The notes beneath the pieces are model-generated. The model was not told where the DNA came from, did no database searches, and saw only the letters and a list, made by a program, of their open reading frames with translations. Positions 14,647-23,149 of a stretch of 34,882 bases of DNA are shown here, in pieces. Each line of letters opens with the position of its first letter. Position 1 is the first letter of the stretch. The translations under genes and the position numbers were made by a program. This DNA is from Nocardiopsis sp. CC223A (GTDB lineage: Bacteria; Actinomycetota; Actinomycetes; Streptosporangiales; Streptosporangiaceae): NCBI RefSeq assembly GCF_030766825.1, contig NZ_JASFDV010000074.1, positions 1-34,882 on the forward strand, in the 5' to 3' direction.

Positions 14647-16155
14647 TCATCCGTTGGTCGGGAACCCCAGGTCCACACCGCCGGTCGGACGCGAACCCGG
14701 GTCGATCCACCGGGCCGTGACCGCCTTGGTGCGGGTGTAGAAGTGCACGCCCTCGGTGCCGTGCGCGTGCGAGTCACCGAACAGCGACTGCTTCCACCCG
14801 CCGAACGAGTAGTAGGCCATCGGCACCGGGATCGGCACGTTGATGCCGACCATCCCGACCTCGACCTCGTTCTGGAACCTCCGGGCCGCCCCGCCGTCGT
14901 TGGTGAAGATCGCCGTCCCGTTGCCGTAGGGGTTGTCGTTGATCAGCTTCACCGCCGAGTCGTAGTCGGCCGTCCGCAGCACGCTCAGCACCGGTCCGAA
15001 GATCTCGTCGCGGTAGCAGGACATCTCCGGGCCCACGTGGTCGAGCACCGTCGGGCCCAGCCAGAACCCGTCCTCCCCGCCGCCCAGGACCGGGTGCACC
15101 CGGCCGTCCACGGCCAGCGTCGCGCCCTCGCGCACCCCCGACTCCAGGTAGGAGGCCACCTTGTCGCGGTGCTCGCGGGTGACCAGCGGGCCCATCTCGC
15201 TGCGCTCGTCGTCACCGGGTCCCACCCGCAGCCGGGAGATCCGCTCCTTGATCTTGGCGACCAGCTCGTCGCCCACCGGCTCCACCGCGACCACCGCGGA
15301 GATGGCCATGCAGCGTTCGCCGGCCGAGCCGAACCCGGCCGACACCGCCTGGTCGGCGGCCAGGTCCAGGTCGGCGTCGGGCAGCACCACCATGTGGTTC
15401 TTCGCCCCGCCCAGCGCCTGCACCCGCTTGCCGTGCTCGGCGGCCGTCCGGTAGATGTACCGGGCGATCGGGGTGGAGCCCACGAAGCTCACCGCCGCCA
15501 CGTCCGGGTGCTCCAGGATCGCGTCCACGGCCTCCTTGTCGCCCTGGACCACGCTGAACACGCCCTCGGGCAGCCCGGCCTTCGCCCACATCCCGGCGAT
15601 CAGCAGCGACGCCGAGGGGTCCTTCTCGCTGGGCTTGAGCACGAACGTGTTACCGCAGGCGATCGCCACCGGGAACATCCACATCGGCACCATGGCCGGG
15701 AAGTTGAACGGGGTGATGCCCGCGACCACGCCCAGCGGCTGGAGGATGGAGTAGGAGTCCACACCGGTGGACACGTTCTCGGAGTAGCCGCCCTTGAGCA
15801 GGTGCGGGATGCCGCAGGCGAAGTCCACGACCTCCAGGCCCCGGGCCACCTCGCCCTGCGCGTCGGAGAACACCTTGCCGTGCTCGGCGCTGATCGCCGC
15901 GGCCAGCTCGTCCCTGCCGGCGTTGAGCAGCTCCCGGAACCGGAACAGGATCTGCACCCGCCGCGACAGCGACGTGTCCCGCCAGCCCGGGAACGCGGCC
16001 CGGGCCGCGGCCACCGCCGCGTCCACCTCCTCCGGGCCCGCGAAGTCGACGGTGCCGGTGACCGCGCCCGACGCCGGGTTGTAGATGTCGCCCTGGCGCT
16101 TGGCCGGGCCCTCGTAGCGGCGTCCGCCGATCCAGTGGGTGACGTGCTTGCCCAT
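14647..16155 (-). CDS. mmsA: Methylmalonate/malonate-semialdehyde dehydrogenase (CoA-acylating)
   Basis: This is a 502-residue aldehyde dehydrogenase of the MmsA/IolA type. ITPFNFPAMVPMWMFPVA is diagnostic of the CoA-acylating subgroup. SFVGSTPIARYIY is the Rossmann segment, and the catalytic cysteine is in GSAGERCMAIS. FNFPAMV replaces the FNFP-lipid variants of ordinary ALDHs. The enzyme oxidises methylmalonate- or malonate-semialdehyde with NAD and CoA to propionyl- or acetyl-CoA plus CO2, the last step of valine, beta-alanine or inositol breakdown. It lies 26 bp downstream of a class III aminotransferase gene on the same strand, so the pair likely makes and then oxidises a semialdehyde. 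Regulation probably comes from the divergent PucR gene. Confidence 0.95.
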   Translation of the reverse strand: MGKHVTHWIGGRRYEGPAKRQGDIYNPASGAVTGTVDFAGPEEVDAAVAAARAAFPGWRDTSLSRRVQILFRFRELLNAGRDELAAAISAEHGKVFSDAQGEVARGLEVVDFACGIPHLLKGGYSENVSTGVDSYSILQPLGVVAGITPFNFPAMVPMWMFPVAIACGNTFVLKPSEKDPSASLLIAGMWAKAGLPEGVFSVVQGDKEAVDAILEHPDVAAVSFVGSTPIARYIYRTAAEHGKRVQALGGAKNHMVVLPDADLDLAADQAVSAGFGSAGERCMAISAVVAVEPVGDELVAKIKERISRLRVGPGDDERSEMGPLVTREHRDKVASYLESGVREGATLAVDGRVHPVLGGGEDGFWLGPTVLDHVGPEMSCYRDEIFGPVLSVLRTADYDSAVKLINDNPYGNGTAIFTNDGGAARRFQNEVEVGMVGINVPIPVPMAYYSFGGWKQSLFGDSHAHGTEGVHFYTRTKAVTARWIDPGSRPTGGVDLGFPTNG

Positions 16156-16181
16156 GTCTTCTCTCGTCTCCTCGGTTCGTG

Positions 16182-17468
16182 TCAGGCCTGGGCGTCGACC
16201 GCGCGCACGGCGTCCAGCAGCAGGTCGCGGCCCTGGACGGCGTCCTCGGCGGACAGGGTCAGCGGCGGGGCCATGCGCAGCACGTTGCCGTGCACGCCGC
16301 CCTTGCCCACCAGCAGGCCGCGCTCGCGGGCGGCCTCCAGCACCTGCCCGGCCAGGGCCGAGGAGGGGCCCCCGGTGCGCGGGTCCGTCATCTCGATGGC
16401 GAACATCAGGCCCTTGCCGCGCACGTCGGACACCGACGCCAGCTCGGTCAGCGGCCGCAGGCCCTCGATGATGAGCGAGCCCTGGCGCAGCGCGTTGCCC
16501 TGGAGGTCGTGCTCCAGCACGTAGTCCAGGGTGGCCCCGGCGGCCGCCATCGACACCGGGTTGCCGCCGAAGGTGGCCACGCCCAGCGCCGACAGGCCGT
16601 CCATGAGGTCGCCGCGCGCCACGACGCCGCCGACGGCGAAGCCGTTGCCCAGGCCCTTGGCGAAGGTCATCATGTCCGGGGTGACACCGTGGTTCCCGAT
16701 ACCGAAGAAACTGCTGCCGGTGCGGCCCCAGCCGGTCTGCACCTCGTCGGAGATGAAGAGGATGCCGTGCTCGTCCAGCACCTCCTTGTAGGCGGCGTAC
16801 AGCCCGTCCGGCGGCATGTTGAACCCGCCCACGCCCTGGATCGGCTCGGCGATCAGGCAGGCGACGCCGGGGGCGGCGGTGTCCAGGACGTCGCGCAGGT
16901 CGGCGACGCAGGCCTCGATGTACTCCTTCTCCGACATGCCGCGGAACACCGGGGAGGCGTGGTCGGTGCCGTGCAGGTAGTGCACGTTGAGCGGGGACAG
17001 CGAGGAGTTCTTCCAGCCGCGGTTGCCGGTGACGGCGATGGTCCCGTAGGAGCGGCCGTGGTAGCTGCCGCGCACGGCCAGCACCTCGTCGCTGCCGCGC
17101 GCGCAGGTGGACAGCAGCAGGGCGGTCTCGTTGGCCTCGGTGCCGGAGTTGGTGAAGAACACCTTGGCGTCCGGGATGCCCGACAGGCGGGCGATCTTCT
17201 CGGCCAGTTCGACCTGGGAGCGGATCAGGTACAGCGTGGAGGTGTGCACGACGCCCTTGGCGATCTGCCGCTCCACGGCCTCGCGCACCTCGGGCACGTC
17301 GTAGCCGAGCATGTTGGTCACGATGCCGGTGAAGAAGTCCAGGTAGGTGCGGCCGTCCGCGTCGGTGACGCGGGAGCCGCTACCGGAGACGATCTCCAGC
17401 GGGGACTCGTAGTACAGGGGCAGCCAGGAGGGCATGACCGCGCGGTGGCGCGAGAGAAGTTCCGACAT
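16182..17468 (-). CDS. Class III (omega-amino-acid) aminotransferase, beta-alanine/GABA/alanine-glyoxylate type
   Basis: The product has 428 residues. FFTNSGTEANETAL (104-117) binds PLP phosphate. SDEVQTGWGRTG contains D241, which pairs with the PLP ring nitrogen. The Schiff-base lysine is K271 in TFAKGLGNG. Sequence style (LPLYYESPLEIVSGSGSRV at the start) fits the aspartate aminotransferase family proteins commonly found next to mmsA and a PucR regulator in actinomycetes. With MmsA as neighbour, an omega-amino acid such as beta-alanine giving malonate semialdehyde is the most coherent substrate; 3-aminoisobutyrate or alanine-glyoxylate are alternatives. The ATG has GGGGGC upstream. A reading frame extending further upstream runs through the regulatory gap and the PucR gene and is not real. 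Confidence 0.9.
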   Translation of the reverse strand: MSELLSRHRAVMPSWLPLYYESPLEIVSGSGSRVTDADGRTYLDFFTGIVTNMLGYDVPEVREAVERQIAKGVVHTSTLYLIRSQVELAEKIARLSGIPDAKVFFTNSGTEANETALLLSTCARGSDEVLAVRGSYHGRSYGTIAVTGNRGWKNSSLSPLNVHYLHGTDHASPVFRGMSEKEYIEACVADLRDVLDTAAPGVACLIAEPIQGVGGFNMPPDGLYAAYKEVLDEHGILFISDEVQTGWGRTGSSFFGIGNHGVTPDMMTFAKGLGNGFAVGGVVARGDLMDGLSALGVATFGGNPVSMAAAGATLDYVLEHDLQGNALRQGSLIIEGLRPLTELASVSDVRGKGLMFAIEMTDPRTGGPSSALAGQVLEAARERGLLVGKGGVHGNVLRMAPPLTLSAEDAVQGRDLLLDAVRAVDAQA

Positions 17469-17510
17469 GCCCCCAGTCTCTCCGCGGACCGCCGCCGTGG
17501 CCAGAACCAC

Positions 17511-17525
17511 CATGTTGACAACATG
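17511..17525. promoter_or_regulatory. 15-bp palindromic operator candidate
   Basis: CATGTTGACAACATG is a perfect inverted repeat with seven-base arms and a one-base centre. It lies 43 bp upstream of the aminotransferase start and 136 bp from the PucR start, in their shared gap. A PucR-type or other regulator could bind here to control the aminotransferase-mmsA operon. Confidence 0.5.
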
Positions 17526-17606
17526 CAGGCCGGGCTTACGACCTGTAAAAGCGCCGCATGCCCTGCTCACCGCGGGATCCGGGGCGCCGGGCCGGTGGGA
17601 GCGGAG

Positions 17607-17654
17607 CACAGTGTCAAGGGCTCCCGGCCGACTTCTGACACTGTGTCCTAGAAT
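17607..17654 (+). promoter_or_regulatory. Long-arm inverted repeat and leaderless -10 of the PucR gene
   Basis: CACAGTGTCA (17607-17616) and TGACACTGTG (17636-17645) are perfect ten-base arms, 29 bp from start to start, nearly three helical turns. The right arm also holds the 11-bp palindrome GACACTGTGTC (17637-17647). TAGAAT at 17649-17654 is a good -10, only six bases before the GTG at 17661, so the mRNA would be leaderless. The repeat covers the region just upstream of the -10, fitting autoregulation. Confidence 0.65.
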
Positions 17655-17660
17655 GCGAAT

Positions 17661-19268
17661 GTGCTTCCCACCCTTGCCGAAGTCCTGCGCCTGCCCGCGC
17701 TCCAGCGCGCACGCCCGCGTGTCGTGGTCGGCTCCGAGCACCTGGACGTGCCCGTGCGCTGGGTCCACATCGCCGAGGTCACCGACCTGGCGCACCTGCT
17801 GCGCGGCGGCGAGCTCGTGCTCAGCACCGGCATCGCCATGCCCGACGACCCCCACGCGCTCAAGCGCTACATCGACGACCTCGCGGCCGTGGGCGTCAGC
17901 GGCATCGCCGTCGAGCTGGGCCGCAAGTACCACGCGGAGCTGCCCAAGCCGTTCCTGGACGCCGCCCGCGAGGCCGGGGTCCCGGTGATCCTGTTGGACC
18001 GGGAGGCCCGGTTCGTGGAGATCACCGAGGCCGTGCACATCCGGGTCGTCAACGAGCAGTTGGAGGAGCTGCGCGAGTCCGAGAAGCTCCACTCGGTCTT
18101 CACCCGGCTGTCGGTGGAGGGCGCCGACACCGACCGCATCCTGCACGAGATCACCCAGCTGTCCGGCTGCCCGGTGGTCCTGGAGAACCTCTCCCACCAG
18201 GTCCTGGCCTGCGACCTCAACGGCGAGGACCCCGGAACGCTGCTCACCTCCTGGGAGAGCCGCTCGCGGGCCGTGCGCTCGGGCACGCGCACCGTCCACG
18301 CCCCGGCCACCGGCTGGCTGGTCACCACGGTCGGCGCGCGCGGGCAGGACTGGGGGCGGCTCATCCTCATCGCCGGGGCCAACCCCACCCCGCGCCAGAG
18401 CATGCTCATCGAGCGGGCGGCCACCACCCTGGCACTGGGCCGACTGCTCGAACGCCACCAGGAGAGCCTGGAGCGCCAGACCCACCGCACGATCATCGCG
18501 GGCATCATCGACCGCGCCTACTCCGACCCCGAGGAGGCCCTGGTCCGGGCCCGGGCGGTGGGCGTCCCGCTCAACAACCGCGAACTGCTGGGCCTGGTGC
18601 TGCGCCTGCGTGAGAACGGCACCGGCCTGGCCGCGCAGGCCCGCCTGTCCGACACCGCCGAGGGGGCCGCCCGCGCCTGCCGCGAACTGCGGCTGCCCGC
18701 ACTGGTGGGCTCCCTGGACGACCTGCGGGTCGGCGTCCTGCTGGCACTGCCGCCGCGGCGGCGCGTCGACGCCACCCTGCACATGCTCGCCGACCGGCTG
18801 GCGGTGACCGTCGGCGACGCCGCGGTGCTCGCGGTCGGCTCGACCTCCGACGACATCCGCGAGGTGCGCCGGTCCTTCCTGGAGGCGCGCCAGGTGGGCG
18901 ACGTGGCGGTCCGCCAGAGCGACCGGCGGCCCTTCTACCGCCTGCCCGACCTGCACCTGCGCGGGCTGCTGCACCTGTTCCGCGACGACGAGCGCCTACA
19001 GACCTACGTGGAGCGCGAGCTGGGTCCGCTGCTGGACCACGACGCCCGGCACGGCTCGGACCTCACCGACATGCTCCGCCACTACCTGGCGGCCGGGCGC
19101 AACAAGGCGCTGGCGGCGGGCAACGCGCACCTGTCCCGGCCCGCGTTCTACGATCGACTGCGCAGGATCTCCAACGTGCTCGACGCCGACCTGGACTCGG
19201 TCGAGACCTGCCTGTCGCTGCACGTGGCGCTGCTGTCACTGGATTCGGTGCGCGACGGCCAGCGTTGA
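17661..19268 (+). CDS. PucR-family transcriptional regulator
   Basis: The product has 535 residues. The N-terminal PucR ligand domain (about 1-130) contains VRWVHIAEVTDLAHLLRGGELVLSTG, the family's best-known stretch. A central region (about 280-420) corresponds to the CdaR/GGDEF-like part. The C-terminal helix-turn-helix (about 470-530) includes LSRPAFYDRLRRISNVLDADLD. PucR proteins typically activate purine, amine or amino-acid catabolism in response to a metabolite. It diverges from the aminotransferase-mmsA operon, its most likely target. The GTG start has no ribosome site but lies six bases after a -10, which supports leaderless initiation. Confidence 0.93.
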   Translation: MLPTLAEVLRLPALQRARPRVVVGSEHLDVPVRWVHIAEVTDLAHLLRGGELVLSTGIAMPDDPHALKRYIDDLAAVGVSGIAVELGRKYHAELPKPFLDAAREAGVPVILLDREARFVEITEAVHIRVVNEQLEELRESEKLHSVFTRLSVEGADTDRILHEITQLSGCPVVLENLSHQVLACDLNGEDPGTLLTSWESRSRAVRSGTRTVHAPATGWLVTTVGARGQDWGRLILIAGANPTPRQSMLIERAATTLALGRLLERHQESLERQTHRTIIAGIIDRAYSDPEEALVRARAVGVPLNNRELLGLVLRLRENGTGLAAQARLSDTAEGAARACRELRLPALVGSLDDLRVGVLLALPPRRRVDATLHMLADRLAVTVGDAAVLAVGSTSDDIREVRRSFLEARQVGDVAVRQSDRRPFYRLPDLHLRGLLHLFRDDERLQTYVERELGPLLDHDARHGSDLTDMLRHYLAAGRNKALAAGNAHLSRPAFYDRLRRISNVLDADLDSVETCLSLHVALLSLDSVRDGQR

Positions 19269-19392
19269 CCGATCCGGGTCTTCATCAAATGAATAACCGT
19301 GCAGTAACCTTGGAATCCGTTGTATGGGCGTCAGATGTCGATGAAATCCGATGTTCATACGCACAAAATACGTTGGATTCACGGAGGGCCAT

Positions 19393-19881
19393 GTGAACGG
19401 CCAGTCGGACCCCGCTCCTCAGCGCAGGGGCAACGGCATCGTCCTGGACGAGACCGCCAAACGCATCATCGAGGTGCTCCAGGAGGACGGCCGCCGGTCC
19501 TACGCCGCCATAGGCAAGGCCGTGGGACTGTCCGAGGCCGCCGTGCGCCAGCGGGTGCAGCGCCTGCTGGAGTCCGGGGTGGTCCAGGTCGTGGGGGTCA
19601 CCGACCCCATGATGCTCGGTTTCCACCGCCAGGCCATGATCGGCGTGCGCACCGACGGCGACCTCAACACCGCCGCCGACAGCATCTCCGAGATCCCCGG
19701 GGTGGAGTACGTCGTCATCACGGCGGGCTCCTTCGACCTGCTGGTCGAGGTCGTCGCCGAGAACGACGCCCGCCTGCTGGAGATCCTGGCGGCCATGCGC
19801 GCCGTCGACTCGGTGGCCTCCACCGAGACCTTCCTCTACCTCAAGCTCCGCAAGCAGACCTACGCCTGGGGCACCCGGTAG
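19393..19881 (+). CDS. Lrp/AsnC-family transcriptional regulator
   Basis: The product has 162 residues from a GTG with GGAGGG four bases upstream; an ATG 14 codons earlier (19351) is possible but has no ribosome site. The DNA-binding part is LDETAKRIIEVLQEDGRRSY then IGKAVGLSEAAVRQRVQRLLESGVV. The second half is an AsnC-type ligand/oligomer domain (about 75-160) ending in ETFLYLKLRKQTYAWG. Such proteins sense amino acids. It is followed on the opposite strand by gabT, and both GabT and the PucR targets are amino-acid catabolic enzymes, so local control is plausible. The upstream gap (19269-19392) is AT-richer and contains GTATG/CATAC arms (19322-19326, 19356-19360), too short to call. Confidence 0.92.
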   Translation: MNGQSDPAPQRRGNGIVLDETAKRIIEVLQEDGRRSYAAIGKAVGLSEAAVRQRVQRLLESGVVQVVGVTDPMMLGFHRQAMIGVRTDGDLNTAADSISEIPGVEYVVITAGSFDLLVEVVAENDARLLEILAAMRAVDSVASTETFLYLKLRKQTYAWGTR

Positions 19882-19943
19882 GGGGCGATGCCCACCTGGT
19901 GACCCAGGCGTAGGGCGCGCGAGGGCGCCCACGGGGTTCCGGA

Positions 19944-19976
19944 GGCCCTGGAAGCGAGGACCTCGCTTCCAGGGCC
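19944..19976. terminator. Bidirectional hairpin terminator between lrp-like gene and gabT
   Basis: GGCCCTGGAAGCGAGG (19944-19959) and CCTCGCTTCCAGGGCC (19961-19976) are perfect 16-base arms separated by one base. It sits between two convergent genes and can stop transcription from both sides. Confidence 0.88.
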
Positions 19977-20086
19977 GAGGGTCCCCGCCCTCCGGGCGCC
20001 GGAGCACGGGCACAGGGGAGGGCCGCGGCCGTGGGCCGTCCGTCGAGGGCGACGGGTGGGCGAGGCGGCGGCCCGCAGAGGTACGG

Positions 20087-21421
20087 CTACAGGCGGGCGA
20101 ACGCGTCGGCCAGGATGTCCAGGCCCTCGTTGAGGAGGTCGTCACCGATGACCAGCGGCGGCAGCATGCGGATCACGTTGCCGTAGGTGCCCGCGCTCAG
20201 CAGGACCAGGCCCTGGGAGTGGCAGTACGACAGGACCCTGCCCAGCGACTCCGTGTCCGGGCTCTTGTCCTCCTTGACCAGCTCGATCGCGACCATCGCG
20301 CCGCGGCCGCGCACGTCGCCGATGACCGGGTGCCGCTCGGCCAGCTTGCGCAGCCGGCCCAGCATCAGGTCGCCGATCTCGCGGGCGCGCCCGACCAGGT
20401 CGTCGGACTCGATGGCCTCCAGGGACGCGAGCGCCGCGGCGCAGGCGGTCGGGTTCCCGCCGTAGGTGCCGCCCAGACCGCCGCCGTGCACGGCGTCCAT
20501 CAGGTCGGCGCGGCCGGTCACCGCGGCCAGCGGCAGGCCGCCCGCGATGCCCTTGGCGGTGGTGATGAGGTCCGGGACGATGCCCTCGTGCTCACAGGCG
20601 AACATCCGCCCGGTGCGGGCGAAGCCGGTCTGCACCTCGTCGGCGACGAACACGATCCCGTTGGCGCGGCAGAACTCCACCACGGCGGGCAGGAAACCGG
20701 GGGCGGGCTCGATGAAGCCGCCCTCGCCCTGGATCGGCTCGATCACCACGGCGGCGACGTTGTCCGCGCCGACCTGCTTGGTGATCTGGTCGATGACCAT
20801 GGCCGCGGCCTCGGGGCCGCAGTTCTCCGGGCCGGTGGGCCAGCGGTAGGCGTAGGCCATCGGCATGCGGTGGATCTCGCCCGCGAACGGCCCGAAGCCC
20901 TGCTTGTAGGGCATGTTCTTGGCGGTCAGGCCCATGGTGAGGTTGGTCCGGCCGTGGTAGGCGTGGTCGAACACCACGACGGCCTGGCGCCCGGTGGCGC
21001 TGCGGGCGATCTTCACCGCGTTCTCGACGGCCTCGGCCCCGGAGTTCAGCAGGATCGAGCGCTTCTCGTGGTCACCGGGGGTGATCCGGTTCAGCGCCTC
21101 GCACACCTCCACGTACGCCTCGTACGGGTTGACCATGAAACACGTGTGCGTGAACCGGCCCAGCTGCTCGGCGGAGCGCTCCACCACGCGCGGGTCGGCG
21201 TTGCCGACGTTGGTCACGGCGATGCCCGAACCGAAGTCGATCAGGGCGTTGCCGTCGACGTCCTCGACGATCCCGCCCCCGGCCCGGGTCACGTAGACGG
21301 GCAGCACGCTGCCGACGCCCTTGGCGACGGCCGCGACACGGCGCTCCTGGAGCTCGCGGGACTTGGGACCGGGGATCTCGGTGACGACCCGGCGGGACTG
21401 GGCGACCTCGGTCACGGCCAT
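20087..21421 (-). CDS. gabT: 4-aminobutyrate--2-oxoglutarate transaminase
   Basis: The product has 444 residues, the normal size. LLNSGAEAVENAVKIAR (124-140) binds PLP phosphate, VADEVQTGFARTG holds D261, and K290 in TTAKGIAGG is the Schiff-base lysine. GIAVTNVGNADPRVV and VIEPIQGEGGF are typical of GabT. It converts GABA and 2-oxoglutarate to succinate semialdehyde and glutamate; beta-alanine and 5-aminovalerate are common side substrates. The ATG follows GAAGGAGG by eight bases. No succinate-semialdehyde dehydrogenase lies alongside, so the next step is encoded elsewhere. The divergent second PucR gene is the obvious candidate regulator. TAGTGT (21490-21495, minus) is a possible -10. Confidence 0.94.
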   Translation of the reverse strand: MAVTEVAQSRRVVTEIPGPKSRELQERRVAAVAKGVGSVLPVYVTRAGGGIVEDVDGNALIDFGSGIAVTNVGNADPRVVERSAEQLGRFTHTCFMVNPYEAYVEVCEALNRITPGDHEKRSILLNSGAEAVENAVKIARSATGRQAVVVFDHAYHGRTNLTMGLTAKNMPYKQGFGPFAGEIHRMPMAYAYRWPTGPENCGPEAAAMVIDQITKQVGADNVAAVVIEPIQGEGGFIEPAPGFLPAVVEFCRANGIVFVADEVQTGFARTGRMFACEHEGIVPDLITTAKGIAGGLPLAAVTGRADLMDAVHGGGLGGTYGGNPTACAAALASLEAIESDDLVGRAREIGDLMLGRLRKLAERHPVIGDVRGRGAMVAIELVKEDKSPDTESLGRVLSYCHSQGLVLLSAGTYGNVIRMLPPLVIGDDLLNEGLDILADAFARL

Positions 21422-21489
21422 GCGTCTGCCTCCTTCAGTGCGACACGGGGGTGCGGAACGGGACGGGGCGCGCCGCCCCGACCCGCATG

Positions 21490-21569
21490 ACACTAGGCCG
21501 CGTCCGGACCGGCGGACATGGACACCGTGGATAATCGACGCAGGTCCCTGCGCCAATGCGGCAGGGACC
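21490..21569. promoter_or_regulatory. Divergent promoter region of gabT and the second PucR gene, with inverted repeat
   Basis: TAGTGT on the minus strand (21490-21495) is a candidate -10 for gabT. GATAAT on the plus strand (21530-21535) is a candidate -10 for the PucR gene. GGTCCCTGC (21543-21551) and GCAGGGACC (21561-21569) are perfect nine-base arms starting at the predicted transcript start, so the repeat may be an operator or a 5' hairpin. It differs in sequence from the repeat before the first PucR gene. Confidence 0.55.
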
Positions 21570-21594
21570 GCCGACCGCGACGAGTGGAGGGCCG

Positions 21595-23037
21595 ATGCCA
21601 CCGACCCTGGGCGGACTGGTGCGGACGCCCTCCCTGGGGCTGCGCCCGCTCACCGGCGACGAGGGCCTGGACCGCACGGTGGGGTGGGTCGCGGTCAGCG
21701 AGCTCACCGACCCCACCCCCTACCTGGCCGGGGGCGAACTGCTGCTCACCACCGGCGTCCGCTGGGCCGAGTCCCGGCCGGACCTGCGCGAATACGTGCG
21801 CAGACTGGCCCGCCGCGACATCGCCGGGCTCGGGTTCGGCGTGGGCGTGGCCCTGGAGCGGACCCCGGAGGAGCTGCGGGAAGCGGCCGCCGAGTTCGGC
21901 GTCGCCCTGCTGGAGGTCGCCCGCCGGACACCCTTCATCGCCATCGGCAAGGAGGTCTCCCGGGTCCTGGCCAGGGAGGAGTACGAGGGGCTCAGCCGAG
22001 CCTTCACCGCCCAGCGCGACCTCACCCGCGCCGCCCTGGCCGGGGCGGAGGCCGTCGTCGACCGCCTCGCCCGCGACCTGGGCGCCCGGGTGCTGCTGAT
22101 GGCGGCCGACGGTTCCCCGCGCCACGCCGCCCCCGCCGGCGCGGCCCTGCGCCCGCAGGACCTGGCCGGGGAACTGGACCGGCTCAAGGCGGCGGGGCCG
22201 CGCGCCAGCGTGGCGGTCACCGTGGGGGACGACCACATCTGGGCCCAGCCGCTGGCCACCGGCCGCCGGGTCCGCGGGTTCCTGGCCGTGGGGACCGGCG
22301 GATCGCTGGGGCCCGAACAGCGGACCCTGGTCAACGCCGCCGTCTCCCTGCTGTCCCTGGAACTGGAGCGGGACGCCCACGGCGACATCGCCCGCATGGG
22401 CGAGGGCGTGCTCACCGCCCTCCTCACCGGGGCCCTGGACCCGGCCCGCCCCGGAGCCGAGCGACTGATCGCGGTGCTCCCGCCCGCCCCGGTGGTGATC
22501 GCCGCCGCCGACGGGGCCCAGGGCACCCACCCCCCGCACGGGTTCCTCGTCGCCGAACACGAGGGCGGGGCACTGCTGCTGGCGGCGGCCGACACCCCGA
22601 CCGCGGCCGTCGCCGACCTGCTCGACGGCCCCATCGGGATCAGCGAACCGGCCGACTACACCGGGCTCGCCGTCGCCCTGGCCCAGGCCGAGCGCGCCCG
22701 CGAGACCGCCCGCTCCCGGGGCGGTGACCCCGTGCGCGCCGCCGACCTGCCCGGCGGCCTGCTCGGCCTGGCCGACACCCCCGCCGGGGCCCGGATGGCC
22801 GAGGAACTGCTCGCCCCGCTGCTGGCGGAGCGTTCCGGCGCCGAACTGCTCGCCTCCCTGCACGCCTACCTGGCGGCCGCGGGCCGCTGGGACGCCGCGG
22901 CCGACACCCTCGGCGTGCACCGGCACACCCTGCGGTACCGGATGCGCCGCATCCGCGACCTGCTCCCGGCCGACCTCGACGACCCCGACGTGCGCGCCGA
23001 GCTGTGGATCGCCCTGCGCCTGCACGGCGGTCGCTGA
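21595..23037 (+). CDS. PucR-family transcriptional regulator, second copy
   Basis: The ATG at 21595 has GGAGG four bases upstream and gives 480 residues; an ATG 13 codons earlier falls inside the inverted repeat and is less likely. The N-terminal sensory domain shows VGWVAVSELTDPTPYLAGGELLLTTG. The C-terminal helix-turn-helix is a classic one: AAADTLGVHRHTLRYRMRRI, more canonical than in the first PucR protein. The middle part is Ala/Gly rich. It diverges from gabT, whose expression it probably controls in response to GABA or a related metabolite. The two PucR proteins share the N-terminal motif but are otherwise quite different, so they are old paralogues rather than a recent duplication. 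Confidence 0.92.
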   Translation: MPPTLGGLVRTPSLGLRPLTGDEGLDRTVGWVAVSELTDPTPYLAGGELLLTTGVRWAESRPDLREYVRRLARRDIAGLGFGVGVALERTPEELREAAAEFGVALLEVARRTPFIAIGKEVSRVLAREEYEGLSRAFTAQRDLTRAALAGAEAVVDRLARDLGARVLLMAADGSPRHAAPAGAALRPQDLAGELDRLKAAGPRASVAVTVGDDHIWAQPLATGRRVRGFLAVGTGGSLGPEQRTLVNAAVSLLSLELERDAHGDIARMGEGVLTALLTGALDPARPGAERLIAVLPPAPVVIAAADGAQGTHPPHGFLVAEHEGGALLLAAADTPTAAVADLLDGPIGISEPADYTGLAVALAQAERARETARSRGGDPVRAADLPGGLLGLADTPAGARMAEELLAPLLAERSGAELLASLHAYLAAAGRWDAAADTLGVHRHTLRYRMRRIRDLLPADLDDPDVRAELWIALRLHGGR

Positions 23038-23098
23038 AAGTCCGTGCGGGTTCCGGAGTTCGGGGGACCTCGACCCGCGTTATCCACGACAATGGGCG

Positions 23099-23127
23099 TT
23101 GACAGCGGTGTGTAATCGAATGATCAC
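23099..23127 (+). promoter_or_regulatory. Putative promoter of the pseudo-helicase gene
   Basis: TTGACA at 23099-23104 is a perfect -35 hexamer. The -10 is unclear: TGATCA at 23121-23126 has suitable spacing (16 bp) but is a poor match. A transcript would begin near 23134, shortly before the GTG at 23150. Confidence 0.4.
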
Positions 23128-23149
23128 CTGATCGACGCCGGGGGCGGAC

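Noticed and set aside
17469..18974. Upstream extension of the aminotransferase frame through the regulatory gap and PucR gene
   Set aside because: The extension overlaps the PucR gene antisense, has no family similarity, and the ATG at 17468 gives the normal protein start.
21527..21535. DnaA-box-like TTATCCAC on the minus strand, with another at 23080-23087
   Set aside because: Only two isolated copies 1.5 kb apart, neither a full match to the box, with no dnaA/dnaN neighbours; the first is part of a GATAAT -10.
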